Assembly: GCA_024704765.1 (NCBI GenBank) | Contig: JAKMXF010000305.1 | Location: forward strand, 348,682-412,681 | Direction: 5' to 3' | DNA: 64,000 nt | DNA from: Oopsacas minuta | Taxonomy: Eukaryota; Porifera; Hexactinellida; Lyssacinosida; Leucopsacidae | Translations under genes and position numbers: made by a program | Shown here: piece after piece, positions 48,813-60,940 of the stretch | How the letters are laid out: each line of letters starts with the position of its first letter | Position numbering within the stretch: position 1 is the stretch's first letter | Notes under the pieces: generated by a model | Databases searched by the model: none | What the model saw: the letters and a program-made list of their open reading frames with translations, nothing else | What the model was told of the DNA's origin: nothing

Positions 48813-49497
48813 CAGTGGAAACCGCTTAATCGGGACGGCTCGGGAGTCAATGTTTTGTCTCGAATAACCGATTGTCCCGATTAACCGATTAACCGATTAT
48901 GATTATTGAAGTATTCAAAAGTAGTTTTTCATTGTCACATGACCAGATATATCGTATTTCTCTATTACTAATCCTGATTTATCTAGGAAGAAAATATAGC
49001 TAAATGCTTATGCATGTGCTTATTACAGCAACCCATGCAAAACGTTTGGATATCCAACAGTGTGGTCATTATTGAGGGAATTATACACGGTGGAATAGCC
49101 AATGGAACCTGAAGCGAGTGAGCAATGTTAATAATCTTAGTTTAGTAAATGGTAATTACATCGGTGTTGTATTGTTATAGTTGTAGAGAATATTCAAATT
49201 CCTAGTTTTACACCAAACCATTCTACAAAGATTCTGAATAAATATACAATCGTTAAATTGGGATAGAAATCCCAATTAAGCGAATACAATTAATATCCGG
49301 TTAATCGGGATAAGAAATCCTGAATAACCGATTATGAACTTACAAATATTCGGGTAATCGGGATAAAAAATCCCGATTAACCGATTCAATGTCCCAATTA
49401 TCCGACGATTTTTCTATGTAAAAAATCTGTCCCAAACCATTGTCCCGTTTAAGCGGACATCCCGATTATCCGAGTCCCGATTAAGCGGCTTCCACTG
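48813..49497. mobile_element. Pogo/Tigger-like MITE (685 bp)
   Basis: TIRs CAGTGGAAACCGCTTAATCG and (inverse) CAGTGGAAGCCGCTTAATCG continue with GGAC and are flanked by TA on both sides. Subterminal regions carry several copies of CCCGATTAACCGATT in both orientations. No transposase remains. Confidence 0.88.
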
Positions 49498-49867
49498 TAA
49501 TGAATTAGAAATATTAAAAACGAAAATTAAAATTTTAACATGTTAAAAATAGCCTATAGTTTGAGACTTTGGTTAGACATGTCACAAGTTAGTTACGTAA
49601 CAAATAATACCTCTAGGTCTGAAATAGTGTAGAATAGAATGCACACATTCATTTAAGTAAAAGCAAAGTCAATATATATACTATTACCTCATAATTCCAC
49701 ACTGTGAAAAATAGTTGCTATTTTGGTTGGCCATGATAAGGTAAAGAAAATATTGGGTTCATTTGAAGAATAATTAAATTTTAGTTTATTGCCAAAAAAA
49801 TTGATTTGATTTGCCAAAATAGTTGAATTTACTTGCATAATAAGATTGTACTCAATGATCATAATAT

Positions 49868-50490
49868 AGACTAGAGCGCTTCGCTGGCTAGGTCGCTGCA
49901 CGAAAGTTTAGTGCACAAGTTAGCATAATTATCAAACAGCAATAAAATTCATAGTGCATTAGGTCGCTAAACGACGAATATACCTGAGTGTATAAAGTAG
50001 CATATATATTAAGGTCATACTAACCATATCTATCCAAAGAATAACTAATGGCCTACCGTGATCACACTGGTCCTAATACACAGCTTTTGGTTTGTAACTA
50101 CGGCACTTCGTACCTCGGCTATTAAGAAATTCTGAAATTCAATCAGAATTGGAAAATGAGTATATTTTCCAAAGCCAAGATGGCGTAATAATTCAGCGAT
50201 GACTTAGCTTGGATGGTATTAGGGCATTTGACATATCGAGGGGTACCTGTGAATTGAATCTCCACAATCTAACATCTATATTTGCTGAGGTGTGGCTAAT
50301 AATGTTATTTGTTGAAATTCCAAAAAGGTAGCAATTACGTCATAATTTTGTTCTTGGTTTAGATTTTGTTCCAATATTAAACAAGTCAGAGCCAGAGCCA
50401 GACACAAGTTACCCCCGTATGCAAAAAGTCGGCCCGGGGGGTATTCCAGTTTCCTCAATTAATTCCGAACATCAAAAGTACAATTACTAT
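49868..50490 (+). repeat. 600-bp repeat family, copy 1 (plus)
   Basis: It begins GCGCTTCGCTGGCTAGGTCG and ends with CCAGTTTCCTCAATTAATTC plus GAACAT. It aligns with the copy at 50703-51295 through TTTGACATAT..GGTACCTGTGA, the GCxxTGGCxAATAAT block and GAGCCAG..CCCCxGTATGC. Confidence 0.75.
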
Positions 50491-50702
50491 GGATAAAGAT
50501 ACATACCAATAGAGATTAAACGCGTATACATAGTATAGACGTTGCTACAAAATCGTAGTAAAAGACCCTGCTAAAAATTTGCATTATATTAGTATGTTGT
50601 TAGGAATAAAAACCCAAAAAATTATTAGTGCAGTTAGTATATCAATACATTTATGCCTACAAAAATAACTATGGGATCTATTTTTTTTTAATATGATACC
50701 AG

Positions 50703-51295
50703 CACGCTTCGCTATCAACGTGGCTGCGTGACAGCTTGGTGCCTCCGATATACTTGAGTATAAAATAACTATATTTCTTAGTATTTATGGTCGCTATGTG
50801 ACATAATAATTCTTCACAACATAACTAGAGTAAACAAAGAGCAGAAATTCAATTTAAATTATCCAAATACATTTAATACACTTATGTGGTAAAACTGGAA
50901 CTGTCACAGGGAATTTTGTTAGTAATCTAGGAACATTGTGCCTCGAGTATTATGAAATTCTCAAAATTTGGAATATTTAAATATAATATAAAGTCATAAT
51001 GACATAATAATTCGATGATGAGTTAGTATTTATAAAAATCTTGAGGTCAGGACATTTGACATATTAAGTGGTACCTGTGATTCAAATTTCGAAATGTGGC
51101 TTATATATTGGCTGAGCAGTGACAAATAATATTATTTTTCGGAGATCCAAAGGGTGACAATTAATTAAAAATTCGTCATAGGCGTGGGCTCTGTTAAATC
51201 TGTCCGAGCCAGTGATAAGATACCCCTGTATGCAAAAATTAGCCCTGGTGGTCTTCCGGTTTCTTCAATCTATTCAGAACATACAAAGATATACA
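50703..51295 (+). repeat. 600-bp repeat family, copy 2 (plus)
   Basis: Begins GCACGCTTCGCTATCAACGT and ends TTTCTTCAATCTATTCAGAAC then ATACAAAGATATAC. It follows copy 1 in the same orientation after about 210 bp. Confidence 0.75.
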
Positions 51296-52034
51296 TAATA
51301 AACCCTCCGTTATCCGAATAGCTTTGTTATTATACTTCAAATTGGTGTTCGGATAACTAAAATAGTATAGTTTGATAAATTACATTAGGATTCCATCCTT
51401 GGAAAAATAAGAATATGTATATTTGGGAATATTTGACTCACATTTACACCACGAATTATTCAATTTATATCTCATTTGCTAGAGCATTGTCCAATTTATT
51501 GTTCGGTAAATAAATTGTAGCTAAATACTTAATCTTAAGAACAATATGAATCCAAATAAACCTTAGAAACTATAATTCAATATTTATCTAGCGTTGAGCG
51601 TAAACAAAGTATTCATTTCAAAGAATTCTTAGTTATACAATGTGCAACGCTCAATGGAATGTAAATTTTAGAAAGACATTTATTAATAGTATATCATATT
51701 GGTGCATTGTATTTGTCCCTATTTTGGTAAATAATTTATCCGTCGTATCACAATTTCAAGATGTAAGGACTTGACCTATCGCGTTCTGCAAACTTTTATC
51801 CTAAATTCCATTATGTAGCTAATTAAATTATATATCGAATGAGATAAGCACCAATTAGTCTGAAGTTGTCTGAAAATGTTATATTCAATTACGCAAAATT
51901 GCTTGCTACAATATCCCCTGTTCAATAATTGAGCTTAATGTTAGTAAATATTTCAATGATATATTTTAAATTAGTATTTACAGCTGTATAATATACATTT
52001 TCTTTGTTTATGATAAGTTGCAGCGTTTTAGACT
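51296..52034. other. Intronic sequence
   Basis: AT-rich. At 51302-51365, ACCCTCCGTTATCCGAATAG and an inverse GTTCGGATAAC suggest a very small worn pogo-like MITE. Nothing else recognised. Confidence 0.4.
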
Positions 52035-52263
52035 TATAGTAGTGACCATGGATGACACATTTTGCCAATATTCCCCAATAACATGCAAACCTCCAATGCT
52101 AGAGCCAAATATTCTTACTAGAATATAGTATGTACCAACATCCCATATCCTGATAATATATTTTGATCTATATAGCAGTAAGATGATTTGGCTCTAACAT
52201 TGTAGGATTTCAAGTTATTGGAGAATATTGGCAACAATGTGTCATCTATAGTCACTACTATAT
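52035..52263. mobile_element. Foldback MITE (229 bp)
   Basis: Two arms of about 75 bp form an almost complete palindrome around a loop of about 75 bp. Outside-in landmarks in both arms are TATAGTAGTGAC, GATGACACAT, GCCAATATTC, CCAATAAC and AGAGCCAAAT. Small mismatches are present. Ends in TA-rich sequence fit a Tc1/mariner-type MITE. Confidence 0.82.
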
Positions 52264-52580
52264 CTCTGGAAGGCGGCAATTTATCATGACAAAATTTTGA
52301 TATTTTGTATTGAAAATCCTCTTTGTGTGAAATTTGTAACAGTAATTATATGGAGTATATACTCACGGAGTTTCTAAACTGGTGGATTATGGTTAAGAAA
52401 TTGGTCTAGTAAGCAAACAGATGACGCTATTTAGTTAGGAAATTTTAGATGGAGATTATATTTATTGTAAAATATCAATAATACATTTAATCAGGCAATG
52501 TGTACCATTTTGATTATGGACTTCCGTTAATTCATGGTACTGAAAATTTGTTGGTGAGCATGCCTTATATAACGTAAGTC

Positions 52581-55500
52581 TGTTTTGGTAGAAATGGACC
52601 CCCTTCCATAATATTAAGCTCATTCCTTTGATACAAGTTTAGTATTGTCATTGGCTAACTTTCTCTTCTTGTTAGTTTCAGTTAGACAATGTTGTTGAAT
52701 TTTTTAATTGTTGGATCATTTATATCAATCACATATTGTCAGTAAATTTGATAAATAGTTAGTAATATTCATTCTTTCAATAGAAGAAGACAAAGAAGAT
52801 AATTAAATAGATAACAAAGAATGGGGTTGGGAAATGTATGAAAACTGTACTGGCATAGCCTTTTGGCTCCAACAGCTATGAAGATAATTGATTATTACGA
52901 ACAAACAGTTCGACTAGACAACACATTGACCACGTAATTAATCCGCCTAATGAAGGAGTATTGGGATTCGAATCAACGCGCTCAATTTTCAGAAGTTCTA
53001 TACCATCGTATGTATACCAGTCATCTTGTAATATAATTCTCAGTTAGAAATGTAAATCTTTACGTACAGTGTACGCGAGTAGAGAGTAATGTAGTATTTC
53101 TTGACCGTGAAGAATATAGATTTTATATTCTATGTCCTTTCAAGAATTAAAGTAGTAAGATGACCAACATGAAAGATGAAAAGAGGATGCACTTGAACAA
53201 ATTTTCTGAGTCAAACATTCTAAATTGGCATTTTAATCTCGACATTTTAAGCATGAAGAACTTGATTTGATTCGGCAATCCCCTTCGTAAGCTAAAACAG
53301 ATGTAAAGTTTAGCTTCTTCTCTGATTGACGACAGCAACTCCAGCACTGCAAGGTGACTTCATAACAATCGGAGGAGAAAGATAGTTTAGTTATTAACAG
53401 AACCATTGCCCCCTCATACCCAAGGAAGCCGAAAGTTTACAAGTTGAACATCTAGTTGAGGAGTAGCCAGGTCCGCAGTTTATTGAATTCACGGGAACCA
53501 ATATATGATAACATAGTTTATATACCCTGGGTTAGAGAAACACATTTGATAGCTGAATAGCGTCAGAGACTTTATGCGGCGAGTGCAAACTTAGAAGAGT
53601 TAGGAAATTGTCAACAGGACAAGTATTGACTAATTCACTTCCTTCGAATTGACCACCCCAAGTGACAGATGAATCTTCCAGGTGAGCTGATGCAGGTGAA
53701 GGTAGAATTGTACAATCACTGTTTGAGGATGCCTGAGCATTTGCCAGTAACTGTTGAACAACATAATTCATGCTCTCTCTTGACCAGCGAGTGTCAAATT
53801 GGAAATATTCATTCGTGTATTGGTATTCAGGTATTTTTACCTCAAAACAATCCAAATACCATTGTACCAACAAGTGAGACATTTCGTAGGCTGTTTCCAA
53901 TTGATTTTCTTGGCCATAAGCTGTTTAAGTGGATGGATACCGGTCAGTCTGCCAATTGAATAATTCTTGAGATTTCATGTCGCGTCGCATGTGGAGTTCT
54001 CGGTGCAGATCAGTAAGAGGAATATTTGTTCTGATAGAGTTAAGAATTTGACTCTTCATTAATGTGAGTTTATCAATTGCATCTTGGTGTGTTTGCGTAG
54101 GAGATGGCATCGTCGCAAATAACGTTACCTCGGAGCCAATGGTAAGTGCATCCTGAGTTTGTAAATCCTCAAACATGGAGCCGTCTATCTCATCCGATAA
54201 TTTCTGAAATTTTGTTGGTATTGCTTCTTGGTTGGTAGAATCTATGGAACCCATCTCTCAAGAGCTTAACTTTGGATCTATTTATGCGTTGGGTAGGTTT
54301 GTTACGATATACCTTGACTGTATTAGGATTTACTTCAGCAATTAGATATGGGTCAAGTCATTTGTCATGGAATTTGCCTCCTTTCTTCTTATGATACACA
54401 TTTTTGATGAGGACTTCGTCTGTTTTCTTAAGGCTATTGAAGGTGATCAGGTTGATTTTCTTGCCATATTGTATCTTCATCAATTCCTGAGTGGATTAGA
54501 GATTCACCAGCTAGAGCATTATCGTTAGCTTGTGCAGTGCATGGACTTAACCAATTCTGTTTCATCTTTACCAGTTTCAGGCCACAGAGATTGTGATCCT
54601 TCAACATCGATATCAGGATAGAGCATTGTAAGATTTTCGGCCGCTGTTGGTAACCGAGGTTTACGTGATCCGTGCATTAATTGAAATGCTGAAATCCTGT
54701 GGTTTCTCGTGGCCTGATGTTAAGTGAAAAATGATATGAAGGATATGGCAAAGCGAGGTCCAAGGTAGCAGTGAGCCCAATTTTGATTTTTCATTCAACG
54801 ATTTCACTAGAGAGGGTTTGAGTGCTTATGGGCAGATTCAACTAACCCATTTGTTTGAGGGTGGTATGGGGCTGAGAAAATGAGCTTACAATCATATGCA
54901 TGATGTAGCGACTTGGAAATTTGGTTAGTAAACTCAGTCCAGTTATCACAAATAATTTGTCTGAGCACTCCTGTCTACAATAAATAGAAAAATCCCCTTT
55001 GCTACCTCTTTCATTTGTTTAGATCTTAGAGGGCGAGTTTCTATCCACTTAGTAAAGTGGTCCAGTAAGGTCCATTCCAACACGAAACCACACCTTAGTA
55101 ATAACTAGGAGTGATTGTAGAGGTACACTGGGAGCTTTTAGTGAAGGTTATTCTTTTGGCAGCGAATACAATTGTCCACATAAGAACGAATCTGCTTTAA
55201 CATTCCGGGCCAAAATACCTATCTTTAGCGATGATATATGAATAATGTGGACATTGATGTCCAACATTATCGTGGATTTCGCTCAGAATACTTGAAATAT
55301 CATTATTATTAATGACAAGAAGTTACCTGCCTTCAGAAAGCTTGACAAGCTTCTCTTTTATCGCAAGATATTTGGAGGCTTTCTTGCGGAAATTTCTTTC
55401 TTATCTTTGGTATGCGAATGAGGATACAAATAGGTTTTCAAATATGACAGTAAGAGTTCGTATTCTATTGAGTCCATTGGGAGACAAGAGAATCTAGTAT

Positions 55501-55746
55501 TACTAAAGGATACGATAGTATATATAGATTATGCCAAGCTTGAATCAAAGACAATTCAAAAACTTCAACAACATATTCTAGCTGGAACTAACAAAACGAG
55601 AGAGTAAGATAATGACAATACTAAATTTGTATCAAAGGAATGAGCTAAATATTATAGGAGGGGATCCATTTCAACAATGCAAAATTTATTCTGACAAAAA
55701 TAGACCCCTGGTCCAAATGTGCAGGGGGTCCATTTCTGCCAAAACA
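52581..55746 (-). mobile_element. Ginger-like DNA transposon, degraded (3.2 kb)
   Basis: TIRs begin TGTTTTGGTAGAAATGGACC and (inverse) TGTTTTGGCAGAAATGGACC. After an extra segment in the right TIR they continue to share AGCTCATTCCTTTGATACAA and TTTAGTATTGTCATT. Flanks are AGTC and GGTC, compatible with a 4-bp duplication. The minus-strand interior encodes a retroviral-type integrase, and there is no reverse transcriptase or LTR. TIRs plus such an integrase define Ginger-type elements; KRBA2-like genes share this integrase. Confidence 0.8.
53532..55400 (-). pseudogene. Retroviral-type integrase with C-terminal NTCPVDNFLT domain, broken
   Basis: Minus-strand order: a helical lead-in (RKKASKYLAIKEKL); an HHCC-type zinc finger (HDNVGHQCPHY..DNCIRC); an integrase core with VGMDLTGPL (first Asp), TDWTEF (second Asp) and PYHPQTNGLVE (Glu); PNTVKVYRNKP; then about 240 codons (54254 to 53532) with two long open segments. 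The last segment includes WGGQFEGSELVNTCPVDNFL, a motif found after the integrase in KRBA2/Ginger-like proteins, possibly a cysteine-peptidase-related fold. Several stops and frameshifts lie between 54255 and 55400. The protein would have catalysed strand transfer for the surrounding element. Confidence 0.75.
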
Positions 55747-55789
55747 GGTCACGAATAGCGGAAATTTGGATATCTATGGTCATTCCAAA

Positions 55790-56216
55790 TAACATTTAAT
55801 GGGCTTAGGTGGTGACACTGAAGCACCTATGTGGCATTAGTTAGTAATCTCGGTACTTGGGGACTTGTATATGCAAAATATCGAAAAATTATCGAAATTT
55901 GAAAAATTTCAATTCTAGTCATAATGACGCCTTGATTCCATGATGATCTAGATGCAGTAGGTCAAATAATTACGTCAGGACAGGGGCACCCATGATTCAA
56001 ATCTCGAAATTCGATCTGATGTACATATATTGGCTGAGCAGTGGCAAATAATGTGATTTTTAAAATTCAAAGGTGACTAAGTCATAATTTCGTCATAGGT
56101 GTGAAAATTCGGCCAAGACTCGAGCTTGTCCGAGCCAGCCCCAAATAACCCCTGTATGCCATAAATCAGTGGGGGCTTCCAGTTTCTTCAATCAATTCTT
56201 GACATACAAACATATA
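55790..56216 (+). repeat. 600-bp repeat family, copy 3 (plus, head missing)
   Basis: Aligns with the last 400 bases of copies 1 and 2: TTAGTAATCTCGG, GTCATAATGACG, TATATTGGCTGAGCAGTGGC and CCAGTTTCTTCAATCAATTC, ending ACATACAAACATATAC. The DD41D element begins at the next bases, so it inserted at or near the repeat's end. The head is absent. Confidence 0.72.
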
Positions 56217-57572
56217 CAGGGTGGGTCGTGGGAAAGCGGTTGAAACAAATTTCGTATAATTTCTAAGCAAAAATGATAAGTCAATTCTGAAAACGTATAT
56301 TTGAGTTTATAAAGTGATATTTTAATTTTCATCTTGTAGAGTATCTATCCATTAATAAAATGCTCGATTCAATTCCCATTTAAATATCTCACTTTTTGCA
56401 ATCTCGTGAGGATATATTCTGAGACTTTCTTCAGTGTTTCTGCCTTGATCCGTCTTATTACCCGGCGAATGTTTCTCTTGAGGTCTTCAGTAGTCTCAGG
56501 TATAGGATTGTAGTAAACCTTGCTCTTCAGGTATCCTCAAAAATAAAAATCACATGGGTTTAGATCTGGGCTGTAAGGTGGCCAAAAGAAGTCGCAGCTT
56601 CGTGAAATTAGCTGTTTGTCAAATTTCTCTCTAATAAAGTCAATAACAACTCTAGCCATTGTAGGGGTGCGCTATCTTGTTGAAATGTTTTACTACCAAG
56701 TTCCTTACGTCTTCTGAGAGTTGGAATGTAGTAGTACTTTAACATATCAAGATATCGGACACCATTCATGGTCACCCTTGACCCTGTATTATTTTCATAA
56801 AAATACGGACCAATAATCCTCTTGGAGCCAACTGCACACCAGACAGTGACCTTTTTTGTGTTAAAGGCTTACTATCAAATGGATCTGGCTTTTCCTCACC
56901 CCAAATCCTCATGTTCTGTTTATTAACATGTCTAGAAAAGTGAAAATGGGCCTCGTCACTCCAGTCAATATTACCAATTTCAATTTCCTTCTTCTCAACC
57001 TTCCCTGCGACAAGCTTTGCAAAAGTCAATCTATTCTCTTTTTGGACAGTAGATTGCTTCTGTAGGATCTGTATCTTATATGAGAAGAGATTGAGATCAT
57101 CTACAAGCATCCTCCTGACTGCTGTCCTGGACAATTGAAGTTCTCTTGAAAGCCTCCTTGATGAACGATGTGGTGAATCCGCAAGTTTCCGCTTCACTTT
57201 TTCGATGTTAATGAGGGTTCTCATTGTCTGGCATGGCCCTGGTCTAGCTGTATCAACTACATTACCATTCTCCTCAAACCTCCTGACAATATCTTTGATA
57301 GTATCTGGTTTAGGAGCAGTTCTAGAGTTATAGAATCTTCTAAATCTTCTCTGCATTGTAACTATGGAAACATGATTTTTGTAGTACCATTTGAAGACAT
57401 TAGTCCTTTCTTCCAGTTCCAGTTTTGTCATAACTCCCTATTGATCTAATTGTTAATTAACACAAAATAGCATTCTTCTTGCTACAAAATGAAACATTGA
57501 CAATCGGAAATGGACATAAGTGTGCCGAGTTATGATCATTCTATTTCAACCGATTTCCCGTTGCCCACTCTG
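56217..57572 (-). mobile_element. DD41D Tc1/mariner-superfamily transposon (1356 bp)
   Basis: TIRs CAGGGTGGGTCGTGGGAAAG and (inverse) CAGAGTGGGCAACGGGAAAT continue with CGGTTGAAA and are flanked by TA on both sides. The minus strand carries a broken transposase. TIR divergence and coding damage indicate an older insertion than the DD37E element. Confidence 0.9.
56373..57431 (-). pseudogene. DD41D transposase, broken
   Basis: ATG 57431 opens MTKLELEERTNVFKWYYKNH, followed by two helix-turn-helix blocks (KPDTIKDIVRRFEENG and SSRRLSRELQLSRTAVRRML) and the first catalytic Asp in DWSDEAHFHF. A frameshift in an A run near 56872 and another near 56670 interrupt the second block (QQDSA). SPDLNPCDFYF then carries the last Asp 41 residues downstream, followed by a TGA in place of the conserved Trp of FWGYLK. 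The tail ends in LNGN. The first 219 codons are open. The spacing places it in the DD41D (rosa/VS-like) lineage. Confidence 0.87.
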
Positions 57573-59009
57573 TATACATATAGATAACCTTTTAAGTTTT
57601 AATAGTATAGATGTAAGAATGAGATATCGACCTATCATGTGACCAATTCATTGACCAATCAACAATTTTGAAAATCGAAGATAACAAGTTTCTCATTCTT
57701 ACATTATAAATAAAATGAATACAGTATCATTAAAATAAAGGTTAATTCATACTGATTTGTTCAGAACCAAAAATGATCGAATAATTGAATGCTTGATTCT
57801 GATAATTAAATGTCAGAATCGGAAAATTCATTAAATCCTCGTGTTAGGATAATTGATCAGCTGAGTATGAAAATTGACTGTCCAACTAATTTTGATAAAT
57901 AAATAAAAACATGAACATGAGATGTTGCCAGAGAGGCTACAGTATATTCTGATTTCGAAAATAACATCAGCGTTTTTCTATTATGCCTGAGTTTGGGGAA
58001 ATTATCCCAGTTTTATCATAGACCAAGATGAAATTGATATATATTCTGCATATATGCATACAATAATAATCTTTCGTCAAGTACGCATCTTCGGTTTTCA
58101 AGTATATAATTGCAATAAATTTAGATTATTTGGGTATGTTTAAGTGATATGATTCAGTTGATATGTGTATTGATCGTTTTCAATTAAATTTGTAGTTTCG
58201 TAGGTCATATATACACAGATATTCTGATGACGCAAAAACATATTTTACCATATATCAGAATTCCTCCACAAATCAAGTATTTTTCTTCCGTACGTATGCA
58301 TACCAACACGCATGCTCAACAAAGAATTTACATTGAAGCATAGATACAAATATATATACAGATTATCTACTTAGCGATCGGGTGCGATAAGAATTTCTGC
58401 CGAGACGGATCGAGCCGGGATAGCCAATATTTCCCGAAATTCCTGGCTACGAGTAGAAAAATGAAAAAAATAAATGTAAACTATTGATTCAACAGCTTGT
58501 GGACTATTATTAGAGGAAATAGACCGCAATTCTGAGATTAAAATAGGTATGTATCTAAAGGAAAGACCGCCATTTAAACTACTAGTGCAAAGTATGGTAG
58601 ATAGTAAATTTTTTCAAAAAGTAGAGTTGGAACATAGTAATTCATTAGGAGTTTCATCATGAAATGGTGTTAGAATTTCCCAGTTAGGTCCCGGGAAATT
58701 GAAACGAGCGGGCAATAAACCGAGATCCCTGCAAAAAAAAACATCCAAATCCAGGTAAACCGGAACTTAACCAGGATTCCCGGTCGATCATTTACAGTGC
58801 ACTATAAACACAATAAAACCAAAAAAGTTTTGAGGGAGAACTGACTTGGGCAGATTGCATACTTGACAAACTAAATTACATGTAATGCTCTAGTTGGAAG
58901 CGTCAATTATTGCCAATACGATTACAAAATTTTACCATGGGATCTCAAGAACAATCCAAGGGATAATTCCCAACTATGGGGCGATTTCTCGAAAGAGGGA
59001 GGCGAAATA
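57573..59009. other. Intronic sequence, nothing recognised
   Basis: AT-rich with a slightly less AT-rich patch near 58380-58790 (CGAGACGGATCGAGCCGG) that carries no identifiable element or frame. Confidence 0.5.
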
Positions 59010-60185
59010 GTGGATACCATGGATACTTAACTGTTTTCAGTTTCAGTAGGATTCAAATATGATCCTATTAGCTTCATCCCTGTACTCATATGTAAAAGTA
59101 GATTGCACGTAAAATTCGTCCATCTGAATACCCATATTATGCTCATAACTGTTAAACTGGATGGCTGATGCTTAAGATAGTTTGTAAACTCAGAATCCAA
59201 GCCAAAATTTCAATACAAGCGCTTAGAAGTAGAAGGGTAAGGATACCAATCTAAGTATTAGAAATTTCTATCAACCTGAAGATATAAGCTGACATTTAAG
59301 CAATATTAGTATGGTTACAGGGTTATATCGCTTCATTTTTCGTTTTCAAAACGTTCTCAAATTGACATCGAATGTAATGGAGACAAGACAATACTTGCAC
59401 TTAGTCCACACAGCAGGATGGTCTAAAGGTCTTACATAGTCAAGTCAGTTCATGTCATCGTGAATAATATTCCATGCAGGTAAGGTCACAGGTCTCAAGA
59501 TTAATCATGTCATTTGCAGTTCATTTTCAGATCTTTTCAAGTCATTCTCAGGTCAATTTGAGGTCGTTTAATAATAAATTTGAGTGAAATTAATCAACTT
59601 AGGAATGGGGATTCCATACGCTAAAGGGGGTTTCCCACTTGAGCGAAACCATATCACAATGTGTAAAGTTATCAAATGAAACTCGAATAAAAGGGTGCTT
59701 TTTGGTGTTAAAATAATACACATTTGGTATCATAGATCAATTTCGTATATATGGGAACCTTTTCCATGTCAAAGAAATTATATCATTAAATGGCATCCCA
59801 TTACGAAACAACAAAAAGTGTCCTGCGTTAAGTTTTGAAGGTCATTCTTATAGATTTGGCAAATTAGTGTAGGGCAATACTGAGAAACGATGGCATTGTC
59901 GCACTCGAGATTGCAATGGCTGTATCTATGATATAAATGATCAGGGAACAGTAATATCCCAATTAGAACTCCTCAATGTGAAAATTGTATCCAAGATTAT
60001 TACAAGAAGATGGAATACAGGCAAATCAAAGAAATATTAGAAACCTTACTTTCTTTTAACTTGGGACAGAAGAGTGCTGATGAATATTTAAGGGGAATTG
60101 CTCATAATATTGCACAAATGACAAATAATTCCATATGATTAATACTCTTATATTTTCATTTTTGTACTTGTTTTGAATCAATAAT
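59010..60185 (-). repeat. Large dispersed repeat, copy B (inverse of 20425-21765)
   Basis: Inverse partner of copy A with long near-identical blocks. Its outer part (about 59945-60125) is shorter. The plus strand retains a frame reading GQKSADEYLRGIAHNI, the counterpart of the copy A minus-strand frame ending GQKSADEYLTGTAHNI. The encoded protein is not recognised. Confidence 0.8.
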
Positions 60186-60364
60186 ATTAGATTAATATCC
60201 ATCTATATAATTTACAAGTGCGTATCTGTGTATATAATGTAGGCATGATGAATTTGTTTGCTAGATATAGGATTATAGTTTAGCGGGTGTGTATAGGAAC
60301 TCAGTAACTTTCATCTTGGATCTCTAAAATATATAATATAATGTATCTCTCGCATTGAACGTTG

Positions 60365-60420
60365 GCACCCCCCTTTCAGTGGCACCGGGGCGGACCGCCC
60401 CCCTTGGTACGCTACTGGTC
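60365..60420 (-). mobile_element. Solo hAT terminus
   Basis: Read on the minus strand it is CAGTAGCGTACCAAGGGGGG followed by CGGTCCGCCCC and GGTGCC, the widespread animal hAT end CAGTGGCGTAGCxAGGGGGG...GGTCCGCCCC. The GC content contrasts sharply with its surroundings. No partner end was found. Confidence 0.55.
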
Positions 60421-60689
60421 TGGTGCCATTATTCTGACCTACAGAAGTGTCAGTCAGAACCGGTAACTCAGCGAAAGGGAATTAAATGTAAACAAGCAAA
60501 TCTCCATCAAGTATGCTTAAAGCAAGTTGCAATCGTTTTCCGGATGCAAATATTGGTGACAACTTCATTTGATCTATACCCAAGCCGGATTTATTAGCTT
60601 TCGGAAATAGGAACATGTTAGGAGTTGTTTAGGCAAAAGAAGATGAGCTCCACCCAATTGAGACGCAGCATGGAATATTAGATACGAAA

Positions 60690-60940
60690 TATTCTAGAAA
60701 CCAGTTCGATATCTGCCCGTTCAAGCTCATAGAGAAAGAAGTAGTTTCTCAAAATAGCATTTCTCAAAGAACTGCTATGCGAAATGCTTCTCAAGGTGTC
60801 GCTTACCTATGCAGGTGCAAAGATTGCGCAACAACTTGTTGTCCATGTCGAAAAGCATCTAAAGTTTGTCACTCAAGATGTCACAACGGAAAGAGTATGT
60901 TTCGACAATACAAAAAGACAAAGCACTTCCAGTATTTCTA
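60690..60940 (+). pseudogene. Cys-rich C-terminal tail of a KRBA2/Ginger-like protein (fragment)
   Basis: An open plus-strand frame reads YSRNQFDICPFKLIEKE, VVSQNSISQRTAM, and then a cysteine cluster with CRCKDC, CCPCRKASKVC and SRCHNGKS, stopping at TAG 60938. The CxCxxxCxxxxCxCxxxxxxCxxxCHxxxxx arrangement, preceded by a FxxCPxKLI segment, is typical of the tail of integrase-bearing transposon proteins related to KRBA2. It is probably zinc-binding. The integrase part is not present here. Confidence 0.55.

Noticed and set aside
52965-52990. GGATTCGAATC as a tRNA-like B box
   Set aside because: It is a short near-palindrome inside the Ginger-like element and no cloverleaf can be drawn.
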